Positions 25,961-33,250 of a stretch of 64,000 nt of DNA are shown piece after piece. Position numbers and translations under genes: made by a program. Each line of letters opens with the position of its first letter. Within the stretch, counting starts at the first letter, position 1. The notes beneath the pieces are model-generated. The model ran no database searches. It saw only the letters and a program-made list of their open reading frames with translations, and was not told the DNA's origin. This DNA is from Provencibacterium sp. (lineage in GTDB: Bacteria > Bacillota > Clostridia > Oscillospirales > Ruminococcaceae). The stretch is taken from positions 92,291 through 156,290 of the forward strand of contig JAAWAN010000009.1 of assembly GCA_022792175.1 (NCBI GenBank), in the 5' to 3' direction.

Positions 25961-26932
25961 TTGCAAACAGCATTTTCTGTTTTTCTTTCTTTTGGTGTTT
26001 ACAGCTTCCTTGGCTGGGTCTGTGAAACGTTTTACTGCTCGGTGGGGCAGCGGCATTTTGTTAACCGCGGTTTTCTCTTTGGGCCGGTCTGCCCGGTCTA
26101 TGGGTTCGGAGCACTGGCAGTGCTCTATCTGCTCGCTCCCTTTACCCGCCAGCCCATTTTGCTGTTTATCGCAGCAATGGTGGTTACCAGCCTGCTCGAA
26201 TACCTGACCGGCTTTCTGCTCGAAAAGCTGTTTCATACCAAATGGTGGGATTATTCCACCTACCGCTTCAACCTGCACGGACGGGTCTGCCTTAAAAACT
26301 CGCTGCTGTTCGGGCTAATCGCCCTCATCATGGTCCTGTTTATCAATCCGGCCGTGCAGCGGGGGCTCTCCCAACTTTCTCCGCCCGTCTCCGCCGCCTT
26401 TTCCCTGCTGCTGGCCGCTGCCTTTATGGCGGATACGGTGCAGTCTGTGCGCAGTGCCCTTGCTCTCAGCCGGAAGGCGGAGCAGCTTTTTGCCCTGCGC
26501 GCCGAGCTTCGGGAGAAGAGCGCCGCCTACCGGGAGGCACTGCAGCAGTTTATCTCCCTGCAGGCAGCAGACAGCGAAGAGCTGCGCGCCGCTATCCGCG
26601 AAAAGCTGGATGCGCTGCCCCGGTTTGAAGGCAGCGAGGAGCTGCGCGCCGCCATCCGCGAAAAGCTGGATGCGCTGCCCCGCAAAAAGCACAGCGAACC
26701 GGTCTCTGAAGCGCTGCATGCCAGGCTGGAAGAGCTGCGCGCACACACTGAGGCGCTGTACGCCGGCTTTTCACAGCTTTATCAGCGCCGCGAAAGGCTG
26801 ACCGATTCTGCAAACAGCCACCGCCGCCTGCTCACCGCCTTCCCTGGCATGCGCTCGCTGCGGCATGAAGGCATATTGGAAGAGCTGCGCCTGTCGCTCA
26901 AAGAACGAAAAAACCAGCGGAATGCAGAATAA
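25961..26932 (+). CDS. DUF1113/CmpB-like membrane protein with cytoplasmic coiled coil
   Basis: A 323 aa protein whose first 175 residues hold about four to five membrane helices with FGVYSFLGWVCETFYCSV and RGFLFGPVCPVYGFGAL. These are the hallmarks of the family annotated as putative ABC-transporter type IV (DUF1113/CmpB), whose real role is unknown. The start is a TTG with AAGGAGG eight bases upstream. From residue 175 a charged helical region follows, containing a near-perfect 20-residue duplication (SEELRAAIREKLDALPR twice) encoded by a 60-bp tandem repeat. Such tails are not typical of the family. It follows cls by 24 bp and precedes the Stealth gene. Confidence 0.8.
   Translation: MQTAFSVFLSFGVYSFLGWVCETFYCSVGQRHFVNRGFLFGPVCPVYGFGALAVLYLLAPFTRQPILLFIAAMVVTSLLEYLTGFLLEKLFHTKWWDYSTYRFNLHGRVCLKNSLLFGLIALIMVLFINPAVQRGLSQLSPPVSAAFSLLLAAAFMADTVQSVRSALALSRKAEQLFALRAELREKSAAYREALQQFISLQAADSEELRAAIREKLDALPRFEGSEELRAAIREKLDALPRKKHSEPVSEALHARLEELRAHTEALYAGFSQLYQRRERLTDSANSHRRLLTAFPGMRSLRHEGILEELRLSLKERKNQRNAE
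26572..26682 (+). repeat. 60-bp tandem duplication inside the DUF1113-like gene
   Basis: Units at 26572-26622 and 26632-26682 match over 51 nt with only two substitutions, both synonymous (GAA/GAG and GCT/GCC). The 60-nt period keeps the frame and duplicates one helical segment of 20 residues. Confidence 0.95.
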
Positions 26933-26996
26933 AAAAGGGAAGCTGCTGGATATCCGGCTTAAACTGCAGCAATTTATACAGGGAGGACCGCAAAAT

Positions 26997-28004
26997 ATGG
27001 ATCAGCCAATCGATTTTGTCATTCTCTGGGTAGACGGGGAAGATAAGGAGTGGCGGCATCAGCGGCAGCGCTTTCAGCATACCTGTGCGGGGGAGGATGA
27101 CTCGGAAGAAAGATACCGGGACTGGGGGCTGCTGCGTTACTGGTTCAGAGGCGCCGAGCAGTTCGCCCCCTGGGTAAGGAAAATCCATTTCGTCACCTGC
27201 GGCCATCTTCCGCCATGGCTGAATAAAAAGCATCCCCGCTTGCACATTGTGAAGCACGAGGACTATATTCCCGAAGAGTTTCTGCCGACCTTCAGCAGCC
27301 ATGTGATTGAAAACCATATGCATCGCATTCCGGGACTTGCGGAGCATTTTGTCTATTTTAATGACGATATGTTTATTCTCCGCCCGCTGCGGCCATCTGA
27401 TTTTTTTAAAGAAGGAAAGCCCTGCGATCTGCTGGCCTTTCAGCCAATCGTTGCCAATCCCTTAAGCCCGGTGATGCCCTACATATTTTTAAACAACATG
27501 TCCATCCTGTGCAAATATTTCAATAAGCGGGAGAATGTGCGAAAGCACTGGAAAAACTATTTCTGTTTTACCTATCCGCCGCTGTATTTCGTTTACAATC
27601 TTCTTGAACTGTTTTTCCCCTTATATACCGGGCTATACACCGTTCATGGTCCTTCCCCCTTTTGCAAAGAAACCTTCCGTGATGTCTGGGCGAGAGAGGA
27701 GGAAGTTTTAACGCAGATATCCGCCAATCGATTCCGGAGCAAAAACGATACCAGTCAGTATCTTTTCCGGGAGTGGCAGAAGCTTTCCGGAAACTTTCAT
27801 CCCCAGAATATACTGAAAAATCTCTGCTATGCGGAAGTGCAGGATGACAACGCCCGGCTGATCCATGCTATTGAAACGCAAAAAAAGAAAATCATCTGCA
27901 TCAATGATGCGCCCATCCTGAAAAACCCGGAGGCGGCTCAAAAGGAATTGCAGATGGCTTTCGAAAAAATTTTACCGCAGCCCTCCGCCTTTGAAATCGA
28001 GTAA
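26997..28004 (+). CDS. Stealth-family sugar-phosphate transferase
   Basis: Member of the Stealth family, whose characterised members are hexose-1-phosphoryltransferases that build phosphodiester-linked capsule or cell-wall polysaccharides. The 335 aa protein shows the expected blocks: CR1 IDFVILWVDG; CR2 from RYRDWGLLRYWFRG through WVRKIHFVTCG and HMHRIPGLAEHFVYFNDDMF; CR3 around YTVHGPSPFCKETFRDVW; CR4-like CINDAP near the C-terminus. ATG 26997 has CAGGGAGG upstream; the track start is inside the preceding gene. It starts 64 bp after the DUF1113-like gene and ends in a bidirectional terminator. No other capsule genes are near, so the acceptor glycan is unknown. Confidence 0.88.
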   Translation: MDQPIDFVILWVDGEDKEWRHQRQRFQHTCAGEDDSEERYRDWGLLRYWFRGAEQFAPWVRKIHFVTCGHLPPWLNKKHPRLHIVKHEDYIPEEFLPTFSSHVIENHMHRIPGLAEHFVYFNDDMFILRPLRPSDFFKEGKPCDLLAFQPIVANPLSPVMPYIFLNNMSILCKYFNKRENVRKHWKNYFCFTYPPLYFVYNLLELFFPLYTGLYTVHGPSPFCKETFRDVWAREEEVLTQISANRFRSKNDTSQYLFREWQKLSGNFHPQNILKNLCYAEVQDDNARLIHAIETQKKKIICINDAPILKNPEAAQKELQMAFEKILPQPSAFEIE

Positions 28005-28008
28005 ATAA

Positions 28009-28047
28009 AAAAGGACGCGAAGCCTTTCCGGCTTTTGCGTCCCTTTT
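28009..28047. terminator. Bidirectional terminator between Stealth gene and tRNA-Arg
   Basis: Stem GGACGCGAAGCC / GGCTTTTGCGTCC with loop TTTCC. Flanked by AAAAAA on the left and CCTTTTTAT on the right, it can terminate both the plus-strand Stealth gene and the minus-strand tRNA. Confidence 0.85.
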
Positions 28048-28051
28048 TATG

Positions 28052-28128
28052 TGGCGTCCCCGGCGCGATTCGAACGCGCGGCCTTTCGCTTAGGAGGCGA
28101 ATGCTCTATCCTGCTGAGCTACGGAGAC
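28052..28128 (-). tRNA. tRNA-Arg (anticodon CCT)
   Basis: Read on the minus strand from GTCTCCGTAGCTCAG. The acceptor GTCTCCG pairs with CGGGGAC (one T-G). The anticodon arm TTCGC-CTCCTAA-GCGAA gives anticodon CCT, reading AGG. The T-arm GTTCGAATC is canonical and a CCA end is encoded (28052-28054). A consensus promoter lies upstream. Confidence 0.97.
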
Positions 28129-28204
28129 AGACAGGCTGCCGCTTCAGCCGAAGCACAGGCTGACATAAGCCCCGCCTGCCTCTCCCTTTTGCGGCAACAC
28201 CCTT

Positions 28205-28233
28205 ATTATAAAACAGAAACCTGCCCTTGTCAA
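28205..28233 (-). promoter_or_regulatory. Consensus promoter for tRNA-Arg
   Basis: Minus strand TTGACA (28233-28228), 17-bp spacer, TATAAT (28210-28205), both perfect. Transcript start would be about 70 nt before the tRNA 5' end. Confidence 0.9.
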
Positions 28234-28250
28234 TCTCTGCAGGAAGATGC

Positions 28251-28799
28251 CTAGTAGCCCACTACGCTAAAGGGTCCAAAATCCTTTTCCATCAGCGCGC
28301 CGCTCTCCTCAGGCCGATAGACCGGCCTGCTCGGATAAAGGCAGCCAAAATGCGGAGGCATTCCGCCGCCGGTATCTGTTTTAAAGATATTCCCGTAAAC
28401 CGTATCCCCCGGGCAAAGCTGCCGCCCAAGCGGCCCCTCCAGCCAAATGCGCGGCAGGGTGCACTCTGCCCCCCAGAAAATTCCCTGCAGATCCTCCCCC
28501 GCTATCCGGTTCTGCTGCACCCCTTTCGCTTCGGGCAAAAGCTGCATCTGCCCATCTGCCCCTATCGAGAGGCAGGCGCAGCCCTTTTGCAGCCAAAAGA
28601 GGAGCATCATCCGGCTCTGCGGGCCGGGATGGGTTTCAAAGGCGATCATCCGCACAAACAGCGCCGAAGGCCCCAGCGCCAGCTGCGCCTGCGCAAAGGG
28701 CCGGTAGTCCCGCTTCTCCAGCGGATAGTCGATAATTTTAGCCGCAGGAAGCGCGCCATAGTCCGGCTCCTGCTCCACCCGGTTGATATAAACCGCCAA
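28251..28799 (-). CDS. Unrecognised protein, possibly CBM9-like beta-sandwich
   Basis: A 182 aa soluble protein without signal peptide. The segment GDTVYGNIFKTDTGG followed by PPHFGCLYPSRP resembles the end of carbohydrate-binding family 9-like domains (N-F/Y-K...HFG), so a sugar-binding beta-sandwich is possible, but I would not insist on it. The start is a TTG with GGGGGAACGGAC upstream. It lies 33 bp downstream of ruvX and is probably co-transcribed with ruvX and pyrD. It ends just before the tRNA-Arg promoter, leaving the tRNA independently transcribed. Function unknown. Confidence 0.65.
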   Translation of the reverse strand: MAVYINRVEQEPDYGALPAAKIIDYPLEKRDYRPFAQAQLALGPSALFVRMIAFETHPGPQSRMMLLFWLQKGCACLSIGADGQMQLLPEAKGVQQNRIAGEDLQGIFWGAECTLPRIWLEGPLGRQLCPGDTVYGNIFKTDTGGGMPPHFGCLYPSRPVYRPEESGALMEKDFGPFSVVGY

Positions 28800-28832
28800 G
28801 TCCGTTCCCCCGTTTCTCCGTGTACTCTCCGC

Positions 28833-29279
28833 CTAGGGCTGCACCGAGGGCGCCGCCTCTGTGGGATGGTTGCGCCGCCAGGCCATAAAGCTTTCCAGAA
28901 TCAGCGCAGCCGCCACCTCATCCACCGTATCTTTGCGCTTTTTCCCATAAACGGCGTTTTCGCTGAGAATGCTGTGCGCGGAAACGGTGGTCGAACGCTC
29001 ATCCCAGAGAACGACCGGAATAGCCAGCCGCGCCTGCAGCTGCCGGGCAAACTCCTCGCATTTCTGCGCGCGCTCGCCGGCTGTCCCGTTCATGTTGAGA
29101 GGGTGGCCGACCACCACCATCTGTACATCATATTCTGTCGTTGCAATCGCTACCTTATTCAATATGCTCTCCATCACCCGGTCATGCAGAACGCCGATGG
29201 GTGAAGCCAGAAATTCTGTCCGGTCGCAGACGGCAAGGCCGGTGCGCGCATCCCCCAAATCGACCGCCATGATTTTCAT
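28833..29279 (-). CDS. ruvX: RuvX/YqgF family nuclease-like protein
   Basis: Putative pre-16S rRNA nuclease of the RNase H fold, historically called Holliday-junction resolvase RuvX. It is 148 aa. Motifs are IMAVDLGDARTGLAVCD at the N-terminus, MVVVGHPLNMNGTAG in the middle, WDERSTTVSAHSIL and KKRKDTVDEVAAALILESF (catalytic Asp). The start ATG is preceded by an AAAGGATA-type site. It sits between pyrD (26 bp upstream) and the unknown 182 aa protein. Confidence 0.95.
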   Translation of the reverse strand: MKIMAVDLGDARTGLAVCDRTEFLASPIGVLHDRVMESILNKVAIATTEYDVQMVVVGHPLNMNGTAGERAQKCEEFARQLQARLAIPVVLWDERSTTVSAHSILSENAVYGKKRKDTVDEVAAALILESFMAWRRNHPTEAAPSVQP

Positions 29280-29304
29280 TATCCTTTCCCCTCTCCTTTT
29301 CCGT

Positions 29305-30216
29305 CTACCAGGGCTGCACCGTCCCGGTAATATCCGATATTCGTTCGATCTGGTGGCTGTCCAGCCATGCGTTCATTCCTTCAATGATTTTAACCGGCGC
29401 ATAGGGGTCATGAAAGCAGGCCTCCCCCACCTGAACGGCCGAGGCCCCCGCCATCATCATCTCAATAGCATCCTCCGCGCTGGCAATGCCGCCAAGGCCG
29501 ATAACCGGAATAGAGACCGCCCGGGCAGCCTGCCAGACCATCCGCACCGCTACCGGGAAAATCGCCGGGCCGGAAAGCCCGCCGGTGTTATTGTGCAGCA
29601 CCGGCCGGCGGCGCTCAATATCAATGCGCATACCGAGCAGTGTATTGATGAGCGAAATCCCATCCGCCCCTTCGCTCTCCACCGCTTTGGCGATAGAGGC
29701 AATATCGGTTACATTCGGCGAGAGCTTGACAATCACCGGCTGGCGCGCCGCCTGCCGCACCGCCCGGGTAACGGCGGCCGCCCCCTCGCAGCTCGCGCCG
29801 AAGGCCGCCCCCCCCTCCCGCACATTCGGGCAGGAGATGTTCACCTCCAAAAGGTCCACCGGCGCCTCCTGCAGCCGCAGAGCAAGCTCCCGGTAATCCT
29901 CTGCCGTTTTCCCGGCAATGTTGGCAATTCGCACGACATCCTGCCCAGCAATTTTGGGCAGCTCCTTATCAAGGAAATCATCCACCCCGGGATTCTGCAG
30001 CCCGACGCTGTTGAGCATGCCCGCCGGGGTTTCCGCAATGCGCGGCGGCGGGTTGCCGGGACGCTTTTCGAGCGTCAGCCCTTTGAGCGAAACGCCGCCG
30101 AGGCGCTCGAGCGGATAAAAGTCCTCATATTCCAGTCCGAAGCCATAGCAGCCCGAGGCGGCAATCACCGGGTTTTTAAAGGGTATCCCTGCTATCTTTA
30201 CTGAAAGGTCAGCCAT
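29305..30216 (-). CDS. pyrD: Dihydroorotate dehydrogenase B, catalytic subunit
   Basis: FMN enzyme oxidising dihydroorotate to orotate with NAD+, in a complex with PyrK. It is 303 aa, class 1B. Visible are NPVIAASGCYGFGLEYEDF, EVNISCPNVREGGAAFG with the catalytic cysteine, the Lys in VIVKLSPNVTDI, and the FMN-phosphate loop IGLGGIASAEDAIEMMMAGASAVQVG. Its partner pyrK lies about 1.2 kb upstream on the same strand but is separated by two GNAT genes. This is unusual, because pyrK and pyrD normally abut. Confidence 0.97.
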   Translation of the reverse strand: MADLSVKIAGIPFKNPVIAASGCYGFGLEYEDFYPLERLGGVSLKGLTLEKRPGNPPPRIAETPAGMLNSVGLQNPGVDDFLDKELPKIAGQDVVRIANIAGKTAEDYRELALRLQEAPVDLLEVNISCPNVREGGAAFGASCEGAAAVTRAVRQAARQPVIVKLSPNVTDIASIAKAVESEGADGISLINTLLGMRIDIERRRPVLHNNTGGLSGPAIFPVAVRMVWQAARAVSIPVIGLGGIASAEDAIEMMMAGASAVQVGEACFHDPYAPVKIIEGMNAWLDSHQIERISDITGTVQPW

Positions 30217-30243
30217 CTTCGCGTTTCATCCTTCCCTGTTGAT

Positions 30244-30813
30244 TTAAAGGCCTTCTGCCCGGAAAAGCGCCTTTGGCCTAGCCGCCCCGTTTCCCGCCGT
30301 CCTTTCATAAAAGCGGTAAAAAACGGGCTTTTCATCGTTTAAATCCCGGTAAAGCCTCTTTTCGGTCAATAAAAAACCTGCCTTCTCGACCACCCGCCAG
30401 GAGGCTTTGTTCTCCTCCCTCACGGTGGCTATCAGCCCGGACAGAGAATAGTGCGCCAGAAAGAATCCGGCATAGGCCACGGCCGCTTCCGCCGCATATC
30501 CCCTGTTTCTGTAAGCCTCCCCGATAAAATAGGTGATACCGGTCTTTTGCAGATCCTCATAATAGGAGCAGCCCACCGAACCGATAACCGTCTGTGTATC
30601 CTTTAGCATTACCGCATAGGCCAAATAGTCTGCAGCCGGGTTATCCCTTTTTGTCAGCGTCTGCGCCTGCGTTACCCATTTTTCCATCCATCCGCCGCAG
30701 TCTTTACCAAAGCCGATATCCGTCAGGCTTCCGTCTGCCGCCATTTGGGCGAAAGCAGGTGCATCCCCGGCGCACAGCTCCCGAATGCGCAGCCGTTCGG
30801 TCTCTATGAGCAT
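30244..30813 (-). CDS. GNAT-family N-acetyltransferase (RimJ/RimL-like)
   Basis: Acetyl-CoA dependent acetyltransferase, 189 aa. It begins LIETERLRIRELCAGDAPAF, the standard N-terminus of RimJ/RimL-type GNATs, and has the acetyl-CoA pyrophosphate loop EAYRNRGYAAEAAVAYAGFF (R-N-x-G-Y/A) and the closing NKASWRVVEKAGF. ATG 30813 is chosen because GAGGGG abuts the earlier ATG at 30819, whereas it is six bases from this one. It lies between pyrK and pyrD. The acceptor could be a protein N-terminus, a small molecule or an antibiotic; the sequence does not say. Confidence 0.88.
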   Translation of the reverse strand: MLIETERLRIRELCAGDAPAFAQMAADGSLTDIGFGKDCGGWMEKWVTQAQTLTKRDNPAADYLAYAVMLKDTQTVIGSVGCSYYEDLQKTGITYFIGEAYRNRGYAAEAAVAYAGFFLAHYSLSGLIATVREENKASWRVVEKAGFLLTEKRLYRDLNDEKPVFYRFYERTAGNGAARPKALFRAEGL

Positions 30814-30856
30814 AAACATCCCCTCAAAATTTTATCCCTTTGCGGAACAGTGCCAT

Positions 30857-31315
30857 TCAAATTCCCCTCTGCAGCTGCCTTACATATACCCGGGAGTCTT
30901 CCCCATGCATATCCTTCATCATTTTAAAAAACGCATACCCATATTTTTCATACAGCCCCTGATGGTTGGTTGAAATATAGATATTTTTCATTCCGGCCTC
31001 TTGGGCCAGCGTTTCCGCATAGCGCAGCAGCTTCCCCACATAGCGCTTCCCCCTGTAAGCGGGAAAGGTATAGATCCATCCAATCCAGGGGGTCAAATCT
31101 GTCGGCTGAATGTCATCCTTCTCCGCAAATGTGCAGAATGAAACCAGATTCTCCCCATCTGCCAGCAGAAGGACTCTGGCCTCCCCCACCAGCGAGCGAA
31201 GCTTTTGACTTTTCAGCAGATCATATAAATACCGGCCGGCTCCCCAATCGCTTTCTTTGATCTTGGAAAGCCAGTGCTCCCTATTTTCCGTGCTGAAGTA
31301 TTCGATAATCTCCAT
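30857..31315 (-). CDS. GNAT-family N-acetyltransferase
   Basis: A 152 aa GNAT protein different from its neighbour. WIGWIYTFPAYRGKRYVGKLL contains the acetyl-CoA binding Q/R-x-x-G-x-G/A-type loop (YRGKRYVGKL), and the end NHQGLYEKYGYAFFKMM matches the usual GNAT closing strand. The N-terminus has a tryptophan-rich segment rather than a tandem GNAT. It lies 44 bp before the other GNAT and about 75 bp after pyrK, on the same strand. Its AT content looks slightly higher than the pyr genes. Acceptor unknown. Confidence 0.85.
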   Translation of the reverse strand: MEIIEYFSTENREHWLSKIKESDWGAGRYLYDLLKSQKLRSLVGEARVLLLADGENLVSFCTFAEKDDIQPTDLTPWIGWIYTFPAYRGKRYVGKLLRYAETLAQEAGMKNIYISTNHQGLYEKYGYAFFKMMKDMHGEDSRVYVRQLQRGI

Positions 31316-31389
31316 GCTGCCTACCCCGCAGATTCTGTAAATGGACCGGCCGCCTTTTCCTTCGCATAGCCGCGCCGTTTCAAAAAATG

Positions 31390-32151
31390 TCAGAAGACAA
31401 CATCCGCCCCGTTAAAGACCGGTCCATCCTTGCAGACGTGCAGATACTCCTCCTGCCCCTCCCGACGGATGCGCACCGCGCAGCCGAGACAGGCTCCGAC
31501 GCCGCAGGCCATGCGTTCCTCAAGCGAGAGCTCACAGCGAACGCCATAAAACACCGCCAGATCCCGTACCGCCTGCAGCATCGGTTTCGGGCCGCAGGCA
31601 TAGAGAATATCCAGCCGGCAGCCCTGCAGCAGCGCCTCTACCGCCGGCAAAACGGTGCCGGGAACCCCCCAGCTCCCATCGTCGGTGCAGACGATGGTGT
31701 CGCAGCAGGCGGCAAAGTCGGTGTCCAGCAGCATCTGCTGCTGGCAGCGAAAGCCCAAAATCGCATTGCAGTTATTCCCGTAGTACCGGGCAAGCTCATA
31801 AAGCGGCGGCACGCCGATGCCGCCTCCCACCACTGCCGCATGGCTCTCTTTCGACAGCAGGGTAAAGCCATGGCCGAGCGGAGCGAGAAGGTCGAGCGAA
31901 TCCCCCTCCTTTAAGGCAAAAAGGGCCCTTGTCCCCTCTCCCCGCGCCTGCAGCACCAGGCGCAGCTCCCCCTTTTCCCGGTCAATTTCGCAGAGCGAAA
32001 TAGGGCGGCGCAGCGAAAAACCCGGCACGCCGATGTGCGCAAACTGGCCCGGCACCGCTTCTGCGGAAATCTCCGGACAGAGAACGCGCAGGCTGAGAAT
32101 ATCCCCGCTTATCTCCTCGCGCGAAACGATGGGGCAAAGCTGACATTTCAT
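31390..32151 (-). CDS. pyrK: Dihydroorotate dehydrogenase B, electron-transfer subunit
   Basis: Iron-sulfur flavoprotein that passes electrons from PyrD to NAD+. It is 253 aa from ATG 32151 (MKCQLCPIVSREEI), which has AAAGGAAGG upstream; the track start adds 24 codons. The FAD domain has SLRRPISLCEID, the NAD domain has VVGGGIGVPPLYELAR, and the C-terminal 2Fe-2S ligands are CGVGACLGCAVR plus HVCKDGPVF. All four cysteines are present. It is separated from pyrD by two acetyltransferase genes. Confidence 0.96.
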   Translation of the reverse strand: MKCQLCPIVSREEISGDILSLRVLCPEISAEAVPGQFAHIGVPGFSLRRPISLCEIDREKGELRLVLQARGEGTRALFALKEGDSLDLLAPLGHGFTLLSKESHAAVVGGGIGVPPLYELARYYGNNCNAILGFRCQQQMLLDTDFAACCDTIVCTDDGSWGVPGTVLPAVEALLQGCRLDILYACGPKPMLQAVRDLAVFYGVRCELSLEERMACGVGACLGCAVRIRREGQEEYLHVCKDGPVFNGADVVF

Positions 32152-32282
32152 AAAAAAGCCTTCCTTTCCGCCGCGCCAGAAAACAGGAAACGGGCACAGC
32201 CGGATAAATTTAAAAAACGCCAAGCGGCTCTCTGCCGCCTTTTTTTACAGCTGCCTGCGGCTGCCCAAAAGGCCGCCGGAGC

Positions 32283-32960
32283 CTACCGCTCCCTCTGTTT
32301 TTTCAGTAGAGCTTCCATATATCGGTAGTCCTCCTGCAGGCGGGGATTATTCCACCTTTTTTGGGCGCCTTCAAGCAGGCCTTCCGCCTCGTCATACCGC
32401 CCCTTTTCGACTGCCGCCAGCATTTCCAGCACCGCCAGATTCCCGCCCAGGGAAGAATTTTCCCGAAAGCGGGCAAAGTCCTTTTTGCCCGCCTCATAGA
32501 GCGCGAGCGCCTTCTCCCCCTGCCCGGTATAAAAACAGCAGAGACAGAGGTTCAAGCAGTGAACTGTTTTCATGATTCCAAAAAGCCGCTCGCCCGAAAG
32601 CCCCTCCAAAATTTCGAGCGCCCTGTCAAACTGCTTCTGCTCGCAGTAGCCCGCGGAGAGGTTCAGGCGCAGCAGGTTTTGAAGGGCCCTGCCTCTGGCA
32701 CAGGCAAGCAGCTTTTCTACCGCCTCGGTATACTCCTGCGCCCTGCCCTCCTCCAAAAGAACCAGCGCCTGCCGCATCTTTTTTTGATAGCTGCCGGTAT
32801 ATAAAAGGCTTATCAGCGCCGCCCCGGCCACTATGGCTACGCCGGCAATCAGATAAAAGCGCATGAACGCCGCCTCATCTATCTGAAAAAACGCCCGAAT
32901 GGCAGCCAGCAAAAGCCCCAGGCATATCCCGGCCACGACTACTTTAGCAAAATGCTTCAT
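32283..32960 (-). CDS. Membrane protein with TPR-like cytoplasmic domain
   Basis: A 225 aa protein of unknown function. Two hydrophobic helices lie near the N-terminus (VVVAGICLGLLLAAIRAFF and FYLIAGVAIVAGAALISLLY). Helical hairpins follow that look like tetratricopeptide repeats, for example KQFDRALEILEGL, GQGEKALALYEAG and GRYDEAEGLLEGA. ATG 32960 is preceded by only a weak AGG. A promoter with an extended -10 (TGATATAAT) is about 100 bp upstream, and its leader carries the stem-loop element that is shared with the locus at 53.1 kb. It is the first gene before pyrK on this strand (131-bp gap), so it may belong to the same transcript. Confidence 0.75.
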   Translation of the reverse strand: MKHFAKVVVAGICLGLLLAAIRAFFQIDEAAFMRFYLIAGVAIVAGAALISLLYTGSYQKKMRQALVLLEEGRAQEYTEAVEKLLACARGRALQNLLRLNLSAGYCEQKQFDRALEILEGLSGERLFGIMKTVHCLNLCLCCFYTGQGEKALALYEAGKKDFARFRENSSLGGNLAVLEMLAAVEKGRYDEAEGLLEGAQKRWNNPRLQEDYRYMEALLKKQRER

Positions 32961-33009
32961 AAACCTGTCCCATCTGTTTTCCTGTTCTGCTATCCCGCAT
33001 CCATGGTAT

Positions 33010-33071
33010 GCCATGCCCATAGGGCGGCCGAATAATGGAGGTAAATAGCTGCTTTCAGCTATTATATCATA
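33010..33071 (-). repeat. Promoter-leader stem-loop element, copy A
   Basis: On the minus strand, an extended -10 (TGATATAAT) is followed at once by the inverted repeat AATAGCTG-AAAG-CAGCTATT and then by TTATTCGGCCGCCCTATGGG and CATGGC, where GCCC-TAT-GGGC forms a second stem. The same order of elements, about 80 percent identical, is found on the plus strand at 53098-53162. Stem bases differ in a compensated way between copies. Confidence 0.85.
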
Positions 33072-33089
33072 CTTTCATCCCTCTGTCAT
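33061..33089 (-). promoter_or_regulatory. Sigma-A promoter for the TPR membrane protein
   Basis: Minus strand ATGACA (33089-33084), 17-bp spacer, TATAAT (33066-33061) with an extended -10 TG. The inverted repeat of copy A overlaps the -10. Confidence 0.75.
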
Positions 33090-33146
33090 GAGCCTTCCCC
33101 CTCCGCGCCGAAAATTATTACCTATGACGAAATTCTTCTCCCCATC

Positions 33147-33175
33147 TTGCAGGAACTCCCCGAAGATTGTATGAT
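33147..33175 (+). promoter_or_regulatory. Sigma-A promoter for queT
   Basis: TTGCAG (33147-33152), 17-bp spacer, TATGAT (33170-33175). The transcript would begin near 33182. Confidence 0.65.
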
Positions 33176-33181
33176 AGAAAA

Positions 33182-33219
33182 GCGGGATTTTCCCGCAGTC
33201 AGTCGCAAGCTCCTGACTT
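33182..33219 (+). promoter_or_regulatory. Structured queT leader (two stem-loops)
   Basis: The predicted transcript opens with hairpin GCGGGA-TTT-TCCCGC and then AGTCAG-TCGCAAGCTC-CTGACT. The CTCCT in the second hairpin could pair with the AGGA of the ribosome-binding site. Queuosine transporters are often controlled by preQ1 riboswitches, but I do not see a clear match to class I, II or III consensus. Confidence 0.35.
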
Positions 33220-33250
33220 AAAACCATACTACGAAAGAAGGACTACAAAA

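Noticed and set aside
26572-26682. Two repeats as a possible CRISPR
   Set aside because: Only two units within a coding frame with synonymous changes, and a nine-base gap between matching blocks; no cas genes. No CRISPR array was found in the window.
31380-31601. Small ORFs overlapping pyrK and GNAT genes
   Set aside because: Out-of-frame shadows without ribosome-binding sites.
33176-33250. Known preQ1 riboswitch upstream of queT
   Set aside because: Context is right, but I could not match the sequence to the class I, II or III consensus; kept only as a low-confidence structured leader.
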